Shown here one piece after another: positions 16,266 through 22,829 of a DNA stretch of 64,000 nucleotides. The first letter of the stretch is position 1; the number at the start of each line of letters is the position of its first letter. The stretch is from Paenibacillus agilis. GTDB taxonomy: Bacteria; Bacillota; Bacilli; Paenibacillales; Paenibacillaceae. The stretch is from the NCBI RefSeq assembly GCF_007786455.1, contig NZ_VNJK01000002.1, positions 372,001 to 436,000 of the forward strand, given 5' to 3'. The translations under genes and the position numbers were made by a program. The notes beneath the pieces were generated by a model. It was not told where the DNA came from, made no database searches, and saw only the letters and a program-made list of their open reading frames with translations.

Positions 16266-17252
16266 CTACAACCCCTTAGCCGCTTGAACCAGTTGCTCCT
16301 TTGTTATTGCAGAGGAATCGCTCGCTACTCGATAAACGAATGTTTGGCCCTCGTGTATTTCCATCCACATCACTTCTTGATAAGTAAGACTCGTACTGAA
16401 CAAACTATTATCGTCTCTTGTATAATGGGCTTGGCTCCCATTAATATTCAGAGTCTCATAGGAAGAGGAAGATGGAATGATGCCTTTTATGCTGATTTTC
16501 TCCGAGGAAGTTTCGACTCCAACATAGATTGCTTGCTGCTTGGAGTTACGATATATGGACGTAAAAATATTCAATGGCCCCTCAGATGACGAAACTTCTT
16601 TGCGCCACACAACTTTTTTACCTGTATCTTTGCTTTCTCTTTTAAGCTCATCCAATGTTTCCGTAAATGAGTCGGAGAAAAATAAACCAAATGGCGATCC
16701 CTTCATCCCTCCCTCAAATAAAAAATCGTCTAGAATATTGCTTGGAACGGAGTCTGCTACCCCCGCATGAGGGATCGATAGCTTCCAATTTTCTAAATTT
16801 TCGTTTACTGCCGGCCTAGAAACGGGGAATAACGGCTTACCTTGTAGCACCTCTTCCCCCTCCAAATCAGCAAAGTAGACAAGAGCATTCTCGCCTATCT
16901 GTAATTGCTCCTTTACATCAGCAAGTGAACGGCTAATAGATGTAAGCTGCTCTTTATTTAAGGTTACTTCCTCAGATATAGCACTCATCGTTACTGATAT
17001 GTTTCCTTTACTTTCTTCAAATAAAAAGCTCATCCCCGCATAGGTAAAGCCTAATAAAGTGGCAGCTAATACAGTAATAACGGCTAGTCTAGGTAAATTC
17101 CATTTCCTTAACATAGACGGACCCTCCCTCGTTTGTACCATGTGACTTCGATACAGCGCCATCATACGGGAATCTACAGAAGGAGGACACGAAACAGCTT
17201 GTTTATATTGTTCAAACTCCTTTTTCAACTTCGTTTCAATAGACATACTCAT
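16266..17252 (-). CDS. Putative anti-sigma factor, single-pass membrane protein
   Basis: 328 residues: a cytoplasmic N-terminus of about 52 residues, a membrane helix at about 54-77 and a large outer domain of about 250 residues. No zinc-binding HxxxCxxC motif is seen, so it is not a ZAS-type anti-sigma. Its identity as the regulator of the sigma factor rests on the 17-base overlap with that gene and on topology. The outer domain (NISVTMSAISEEVTLNKEQL and later GSQAHYTRDDNS) resembles the uncharacterised sensory domains of Paenibacillus sigma-factor partners. Confidence 0.65.
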   Translation of the reverse strand: MSMSIETKLKKEFEQYKQAVSCPPSVDSRMMALYRSHMVQTREGPSMLRKWNLPRLAVITVLAATLLGFTYAGMSFLFEESKGNISVTMSAISEEVTLNKEQLTSISRSLADVKEQLQIGENALVYFADLEGEEVLQGKPLFPVSRPAVNENLENWKLSIPHAGVADSVPSNILDDFLFEGGMKGSPFGLFFSDSFTETLDELKRESKDTGKKVVWRKEVSSSEGPLNIFTSIYRNSKQQAIYVGVETSSEKISIKGIIPSSSSYETLNINGSQAHYTRDDNSLFSTSLTYQEVMWMEIHEGQTFVYRVASDSSAITKEQLVQAAKGL

Positions 17253-17814
17253 TAGCCCCCGTCCCCGACTCCTTGCCTTGATATTGATGACGCAATCGTT
17301 TCAAGGCACGATGGTGTCTCGATTTTACAGTACCTATCGGAATTTGAAGCAATTGTGCTATCTCCTCTAACGAGTGATCTTGATAATATCGGAGAATAAC
17401 AACTTCTTTTAGATGTAATGGCAGTGTACTCACGATTGGAAGTAACTCTAACTGATTATCTAGTGCGGCAAATTGTTCTGCTGCTGCTCGATCCGATTCA
17501 TCAGAGGAAGCTCTTTGCACACGATCCCATATACGGAATCGACGCCACCCTTTCCGCTTCCAGTTCCGTACTTGGCGAATGATAAGACCATTAAACCACG
17601 CACGAAATTTTTGATCAGGAACATAGTTATCCGCACTCCGCAACAGCTCCAAGTACACCTCACTCATCACATCTTCAACATCCTGTTTGTTAGGTACAAG
17701 ATAGTAAATAAAGCGATACGTATGATCTCGTGTCATCTGATATACAATCTGAAATGCTTCTTCATCACCCTGACTCATCCGGATAAGCCAAGGCTGTATA
17801 TCGATCTCCTTCAT
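17236..17814 (-). CDS. ECF-type RNA polymerase sigma factor
   Basis: 192 residues. The start at 17814 has GGAGG eight bases upstream. Region 2 is visible as RFIYYLVPNKQDVEDVMSEVYLELL (written here in parts: RFIYYLV, DVEDVMSEVYLELL) and region 4 as KEVVILRYYQDHSLEEIA followed by QIPIGTVKSRHHRALKRLR. The downstream gene, which overlaps its end, is the probable anti-sigma. Promoter specificity and inducing signal are unknown. Confidence 0.92.
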   Translation of the reverse strand: MKEIDIQPWLIRMSQGDEEAFQIVYQMTRDHTYRFIYYLVPNKQDVEDVMSEVYLELLRSADNYVPDQKFRAWFNGLIIRQVRNWKRKGWRRFRIWDRVQRASSDESDRAAAEQFAALDNQLELLPIVSTLPLHLKEVVILRYYQDHSLEEIAQLLQIPIGTVKSRHHRALKRLRHQYQGKESGTGANEYVY

Positions 17815-17895
17815 AGGGCCAGCCTCCATTCAGGTCTTACATGTCATATTGGCTCTATGTACAAAAAAGGTTCCCATTGTTTTATCATCATTTTC

Positions 17896-18525
17896 TTATC
17901 CTTGTACAAACCACACCAACAGGACCGAACCTGGGACAAGCATATACAATAGTTTTGTTACAAAGCCATTCTTGGGATAAGGAATTGCAGATACCATGAA
18001 TATAGCAGTCAGGAGGAAAAATAAGCAGAGGAGCATGAGTTGAAGGTCCAAATTCATCTTACTCACATGTAACAACGCAAATATAATTAAGAACCAGCTG
18101 GCACACACCGTTGTAGGTACACCTTTAAAATAAACGCTCTTATCGACTTGCTGCATTCCTGAAATATTGAAATACGCAAGACGCCATATACCTGCCATCA
18201 AATAAACTAATAAGAATGGCAGCATCCATAAAGTTGTGAAGCCATAGAAAATCCCTACATATAACGGTGGGTACAAGCAAAAGTTAATGACATCTGCCAA
18301 GCTATCCAATTGCTCACCGAATGTTGACGATTGTCTAAATCGACGCGCTACAACCCCATCTAGACGATCAAGTAAGATCGTAATGGCGTAGCTTGTAAAT
18401 GACCAACTCAACTTATCGTGGAGTAAGAGTATAATACTAACGAATCCGGCCACAACAGACCATGTCGTTAATAGATTAGGAGCATTCCAAAATTGCATAG
18501 CAGGGAAATACATGCGTATCTTCAT
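17896..18525 (-). CDS. CDP-alcohol phosphatidyltransferase family protein
   Basis: 209 residues with about six membrane helices. The full family motif D-x2-DG-x2-AR-x8-G-x3-D-x3-D is present from Asp53 through Asp56-Gly57, Ala60-Arg61, Gly70, Asp74 and Asp78. Members exchange the CMP of a CDP-lipid for an alcohol such as serine, inositol or glycerol phosphate; the closest annotations would be phosphatidylserine or archaetidylserine synthase. It is divergent from, and 103 bases away from, the dikinase-UbiA-CarS genes, which suggests it completes the same lipid pathway. It has AAAGGAG before its ATG. Confidence 0.88.
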   Translation of the reverse strand: MKIRMYFPAMQFWNAPNLLTTWSVVAGFVSIILLLHDKLSWSFTSYAITILLDRLDGVVARRFRQSSTFGEQLDSLADVINFCLYPPLYVGIFYGFTTLWMLPFLLVYLMAGIWRLAYFNISGMQQVDKSVYFKGVPTTVCASWFLIIFALLHVSKMNLDLQLMLLCLFFLLTAIFMVSAIPYPKNGFVTKLLYMLVPGSVLLVWFVQG

Positions 18526-18628
18526 AAAGTTCTCCTTTCGTAAAACTAATGATTGGTATGTACATAGAAAGCAACTATAATAAATCCATGATATACCATA
18601 AACAATAACTTCCGATGGAGTTGATTCG

Positions 18629-21238
18629 ATGACTAAGCATATCCCTCAACGAGATCAGCAACCTTGGATGGTCCTGCATTTATCAGCAGAAAAAGGAGAG
18701 TTTACTGCCGTTGGAGGCAAGGCAGCACGCTTAATCGAGCTGCATCAACGTCATTACCCTGTGCCTCATGGATTCGTCGTCACAGTAGCAGCCTTTCAAC
18801 GATACTGCGAATATAATCAAATAGACACTAATTGCGATGAAAGTGATAGAAAGCTGCAAGCTGATCAGGTCTTAAAAGGTAACTATCCTCCTGAACTCAA
18901 GCATGAGATAGAACAAGCCCTTTTATATTATTCCTTCACCACCTATGCCATTCGCTCCTCCTCTATTTTAGAAGATGGAACGATTAATTCCATGGCAGGA
19001 CAATATCATACCTATCTAAATGCAACAGTCGATGAGGTATTCACACTTATTAAAGCTTGTTGGGCGAGTATGTACAGCACCGCAGCAGTAGCTTATAACG
19101 AACGTAATTTAACGGTTAATGCCTTTCAGATGGGTGTCATTGTTCAAGAACAGAAAAATCCCCAATACGCAGGAGTACTTTTCACCATGAACCCCGTCAG
19201 CAAAGATACCGATCATCTCATTATTGAATGGGTAGAAGGCTTAGGAGATAAGCTTGTATCCGGTGAAGTAACGCCGAATCGAATCGTTGTATCCCGCCTG
19301 ACTCGGCAAGTGACTTTTCACGTTGGCACTGCTCTACCGCCTCATCTCATCCTTAGGCTCGTTCAACTCTCACTCAGTATCGAGCAAGACTATCAATTCC
19401 CAATCGATGTGGAATGGTGTATCGAAGAAGACGAAGTCATCATACTGCAAGTTCGCCCGATTACAGCCTTACAAGGGAAACAGAACATTATTTGGACAAA
19501 CGTCAATATGGTGGAAAACTTCCCTACTGTAGTAACTCCCTTCACATGGTCGATCGTTAGTTCATTCTATCAGCATTATACTAGACAAATGATGAAGTTG
19601 TTCGGATGGAAGGACTCAGAATTGGAGCCACTTCGAACCGTCATTGATTACTCCACAGGCATTCATGCAGGACGAATCTACTATAACCTGAGCAATTGGT
19701 ATGAATGTGCTTATTTGCTGCCTATCGGCCCGTTGCTTAAAACACTTCTTGATAATTTTATTGGTCAGCAAGTCCCTTTTCCGTTCATACCAAATACCGA
19801 CATCCCCTCCAAGTTCAACAAGCAAAATAAAATCAGACGCTACCTTTCCTTCTCCTACCATTTCACGAAGTTGTGGATGTCAGCCTCAACCCGAGTGGAA
19901 CAATATGAAACTGCTTTCTACGAAAGAAGGTCCAAGTGGCGCGCTGACGGCTATAAACAGCTGTCACTTCAGCAATTGCTCCAAGTACTAGATGACATAA
20001 TGAATGGACTGGTAAAGCACTACTATGATCGACCTGCGGTCGTCGACTTACTGGCGGCAGTGTTCCCAGGAGGATTGAAACTTCTCGTTAAGCGCTGGCT
20101 ACAAAATGTCGACATCAATACGGATTTAGCTGTTGTTCATCTTATGCAAACAGAAGACCTCCGCAGCTTAGAGCCTTCACACCTTATCGAAGAACAAGCC
20201 ATTCTCATCCATTCACATGCTTCATGGCAGCGTCTATTGGAAGAAAACAAACTGGAAGAACTTGAACTACAACTTCATGGCGAGGCAAGGAAGAAGTTTG
20301 AACTATTTATGGAACAGTACGGTGGAAGATGCTATCACGATTGCACGATTGTCTCTCCTACTTTTGAGGAACGACATGATTTGTATTGGCAATTAGTAAG
20401 AAAATATCAAGCTGCTTCACAACAGCGTACTTCCTCATCATCGAATCCATCGCTAACACAGGAAACCCAGTCTTCTGTTATCGATTGGACAGCACATATC
20501 CAGCAATCCTTAACACGTTGGCAGCGAGTCGCTTTCCGCTTCCTGCTGCATCATACCCATCAATCGATTCGCTTACGAGAGAGAAGCCGTATTATCCGCA
20601 GTTTATTATTTGGCGAGATTCGCCAGATCGCGCTACAGCTCGGGCAACGGCTCGTTGAGAAAGGACATTTGGAACAAGTTGATCAAATTTTCTACTTGCA
20701 ATGGAACGAGATTCAAGATCTCGCTTATGGGAAATATCAATTCCCTGAGACAATTCCAATGCTTATTGCACTACGTCAAAATGCACATCAAAATAACGAG
20801 AGTACAGAACCTCCAAGCCTGTTTGTGCGTGAGCAAAGTATTTATTATCAAAGCCAACCTATGCCGACTGTCGATTATGATCAAGAACATACACGACTTG
20901 TAGGCATTGCTGTATCAGGAGGAACCGTTACCGGACGAGCACGAATTATCTTTGATCCCGTAAATGATCCAGGCTTGGAGCCGGGTGATATTCTCGTTAC
21001 GAGGAGTACAGATCCAGGTTGGACACCCTTATTCAAAATTGCAGCCGGCTTAGTTGTCGAGAAGGGGGGCATGTTATCGCACTGTGCAATCGTGGCACGA
21101 GAATTCGGTATTCCTGCTATTGCCGCTGTAGAGCGAGCAACCTCACGCATTGCCGATGGAGATATTCTCATCCTCCATGGTGATACTGGTGAAATTGAAC
21201 GGGTTGAACTGGCTGCTGATGTACGAGACATAATATGA
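18629..21238 (+). CDS. PEP-synthase/PPDK-like phosphotransferase (His-swivelling dikinase)
   Basis: 869 residues. The ATP-grasp domain spans about 25-285: VGGKAARL with Lys31, YAIRSSSILEDG with Arg109, GVLFTMNPVS, and LQVRPIT with Arg276. The centre (about 285-760) resembles no family I know. The C-terminal swivelling domain (about 770-860) has EKGGMLSHCAIVAREFG with the phosphohistidine His818. Length and order match rifampin phosphotransferase and PEP synthase rather than classical PPDK, since the PEP/pyruvate barrel domain is absent. It probably transfers phosphate from ATP through His818 to a hydroxyl acceptor bound by the central domain. It overlaps the UbiA gene by four bases, so acceptor and product may belong to that pathway. 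Rifampin inactivation is the main alternative. Confidence 0.85.
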   Translation: MTKHIPQRDQQPWMVLHLSAEKGEFTAVGGKAARLIELHQRHYPVPHGFVVTVAAFQRYCEYNQIDTNCDESDRKLQADQVLKGNYPPELKHEIEQALLYYSFTTYAIRSSSILEDGTINSMAGQYHTYLNATVDEVFTLIKACWASMYSTAAVAYNERNLTVNAFQMGVIVQEQKNPQYAGVLFTMNPVSKDTDHLIIEWVEGLGDKLVSGEVTPNRIVVSRLTRQVTFHVGTALPPHLILRLVQLSLSIEQDYQFPIDVEWCIEEDEVIILQVRPITALQGKQNIIWTNVNMVENFPTVVTPFTWSIVSSFYQHYTRQMMKLFGWKDSELEPLRTVIDYSTGIHAGRIYYNLSNWYECAYLLPIGPLLKTLLDNFIGQQVPFPFIPNTDIPSKFNKQNKIRRYLSFSYHFTKLWMSASTRVEQYETAFYERRSKWRADGYKQLSLQQLLQVLDDIMNGLVKHYYDRPAVVDLLAAVFPGGLKLLVKRWLQNVDINTDLAVVHLMQTEDLRSLEPSHLIEEQAILIHSHASWQRLLEENKLEELELQLHGEARKKFELFMEQYGGRCYHDCTIVSPTFEERHDLYWQLVRKYQAASQQRTSSSSNPSLTQETQSSVIDWTAHIQQSLTRWQRVAFRFLLHHTHQSIRLRERSRIIRSLLFGEIRQIALQLGQRLVEKGHLEQVDQIFYLQWNEIQDLAYGKYQFPETIPMLIALRQNAHQNNESTEPPSLFVREQSIYYQSQPMPTVDYDQEHTRLVGIAVSGGTVTGRARIIFDPVNDPGLEPGDILVTRSTDPGWTPLFKIAAGLVVEKGGMLSHCAIVAREFGIPAIAAVERATSRIADGDILILHGDTGEIERVELAADVRDII

Positions 21239-22125
21239 TGTACTTATGGCGCTTTATTCAAGAGCGGTACCCGTTATTCATAACGATCCCACTATGCGTC
21301 ATCATCACGTTAGGCCTAATACCGACTCACGATACTGGTAAGTACCACAATCACTTGTTAGTGAGTTCGCTTGCCGTACTTACGACATGGCTCGGACTAT
21401 TATCGCTGCGCGCAGCGGATGATTTACATTCCATACAGGCCGACCGAGATAAGAGTCCTCATCGTGGTTTAGTGACAGGCTATATTCAAGCCTCTGCGCT
21501 GCGCCGCATCTGTATACTCATTCTAGTACTCCTTATCTTTCTGCACGTCCAGAATTGGATTGGAGTTGTGATACTATGTTTTCTCACGGTTTACTATTGG
21601 TTGTGGTTCAAGTTAAGTCCACACTTCCCAATCTTACTTCGCCCTTTCGGTTCCAATTTCATATTTGCGATCATACCGTTTTATATAGGTGCTTTACATA
21701 AAACACCTTGGCAGATGGAGTCTTTATACTTTGCAGGCTTCCTTTACTTTGCTGTTATTGCCCATGAATATGCCCATAATGTACAGCCCGATAGGAAGGA
21801 TGAGCATGAGCTAGAAACTACATCCACGCCACTTAGATATACACAGATCATCGGTGCAAGAGGTACCGCTATTCTAGCCGGATGGCTATTTGCGAGTTCA
21901 TTCATATGCGGCACTATAATGGCGAGTATCATGAAGGAGAGTGCTTTTTTAATCACACTTATCATTCATATGCTTGTGAATACCTACTTAATCGGCATGT
22001 TGATCTACCAGCCTACCTCGAAGCTTTCCCGAAAGTTCTACGTACTAGGCTACACCTTTTTTATCATCCCATTAGCTGTCCGCATCATAGTGAGGACGAT
22101 AAATGTAACACCGATAGGTAACTAA
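21235..22125 (+). CDS. UbiA-family membrane prenyltransferase
   Basis: 296 residues with about eight or nine membrane helices. The first Asp-rich motif is RAADDLHSIQADRDKSPHRG with Asp62, Asp63, Asp70 and Asp72; the second is HNVQPDRKDEHE with Asp186 and Asp189. These bind the Mg-diphosphate of a prenyl donor. Members attach prenyl chains to quinone rings, heme, chlorophyll or, in archaea, to geranylgeranylglyceryl phosphate. The start overlaps the stop of the dikinase gene (ATGA), indicating translational coupling. The neighbouring CarS homologue makes a glycerol-phosphate-lipid acceptor the more interesting hypothesis. Confidence 0.85.
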   Translation: MMYLWRFIQERYPLFITIPLCVIITLGLIPTHDTGKYHNHLLVSSLAVLTTWLGLLSLRAADDLHSIQADRDKSPHRGLVTGYIQASALRRICILILVLLIFLHVQNWIGVVILCFLTVYYWLWFKLSPHFPILLRPFGSNFIFAIIPFYIGALHKTPWQMESLYFAGFLYFAVIAHEYAHNVQPDRKDEHELETTSTPLRYTQIIGARGTAILAGWLFASSFICGTIMASIMKESAFLITLIIHMLVNTYLIGMLIYQPTSKLSRKFYVLGYTFFIIPLAVRIIVRTINVTPIGN

Positions 22126-22186
22126 GCCATGGCAATAGAGTTCTTTTCATAAAGAGAAACAGCAACTATAATTCAGAAAGGTTCGA

Positions 22187-22783
22187 ATGCCCATGCTATT
22201 ATCATTGCAAATACTATTATTTATGATGCCTGTTATTTTGGGTGGCGTCACAAATATGATATTTGTTAAATTGCCTTTTGTTCGCAAGCATCGCCGTCCA
22301 ATGGATGCTGGGCGATATTGGAGAGATGGAAAGAGGATTTTCGGCGACAATAAGACATGGTATGGATTTATGGGCATGATCCTATTTACAGCATGCTGGT
22401 TCGCAGCGATGGGATGGCTCGTTGATCACTGGACTTGGTTAAAATCCAACTCCCTCCTACCATGGGATACCTATAATACTCCTTATACAGAATGGATGAT
22501 TGGCATGCTATGGGGATTCAGTTACGTGTTGTTCGAACTACCAAATAGCTTTATCAAACGCCGCTTAAACATTCCACCAGGTCAAAACCGAAAAGGATGG
22601 CTCGGTATTTGCTTCACGGTCATTGACCAAGCTGACTCGGTTATCGGCTGTATGATTGCCACTTATCTTTTCTATCAGCCTACAATTCTTGAAGCTGCGT
22701 TGTTCCTCCTAATCGGGACAGCTGTTCATTATATTATCAATATACTTCTCTATCTCACTGGATTGAAACAACAAGCGGGATAA
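22187..22783 (+). CDS. CDP-archaeol synthase (CarS)-like integral membrane protein
   Basis: 198 residues, about five membrane helices. The archaeal CarS/DUF46 signatures are all present: PVILGGVTNMIFVK near the N-terminus, DGKRIFGDNKTWYG at 47-60, ELPNSFIKRRLNIPPG at 117-132 and DQADSVIG at 147-154. CarS transfers CMP from CTP to unsaturated archaetidic acid, the archaeal counterpart of CdsA. It lies 61 bases after UbiA and ends in a hairpin that overlaps its last codons. The bacterial location is unusual; the substrate is likely a prenylated or unusual glycerol phosphate, but that is inference. Confidence 0.88.
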   Translation: MPMLLSLQILLFMMPVILGGVTNMIFVKLPFVRKHRRPMDAGRYWRDGKRIFGDNKTWYGFMGMILFTACWFAAMGWLVDHWTWLKSNSLLPWDTYNTPYTEWMIGMLWGFSYVLFELPNSFIKRRLNIPPGQNRKGWLGICFTVIDQADSVIGCMIATYLFYQPTILEAALFLLIGTAVHYIINILLYLTGLKQQAG

Positions 22784-22813
22784 CTTGCTGTACAGGCAGG
22801 TTATCCCGCTTGT
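22771..22813. terminator. Bidirectional terminator between the CarS and HMGR genes
   Basis: ACAAGCGGGATAAC and GTTATCCCGCTTGT are a perfect 14-bp inverted repeat around 15 bases. The left arm contains the CarS stop codon. Confidence 0.8.
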
Positions 22814-22829
22814 CTCTATGTGTAAATCC

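Noticed and set aside
17896..22783. Menaquinone or heme pathway locus because of UbiA.
   Set aside because: No quinone-ring or heme genes nearby, and CarS plus CDP-alcohol transferase point to glycerolipids; not fully excluded.
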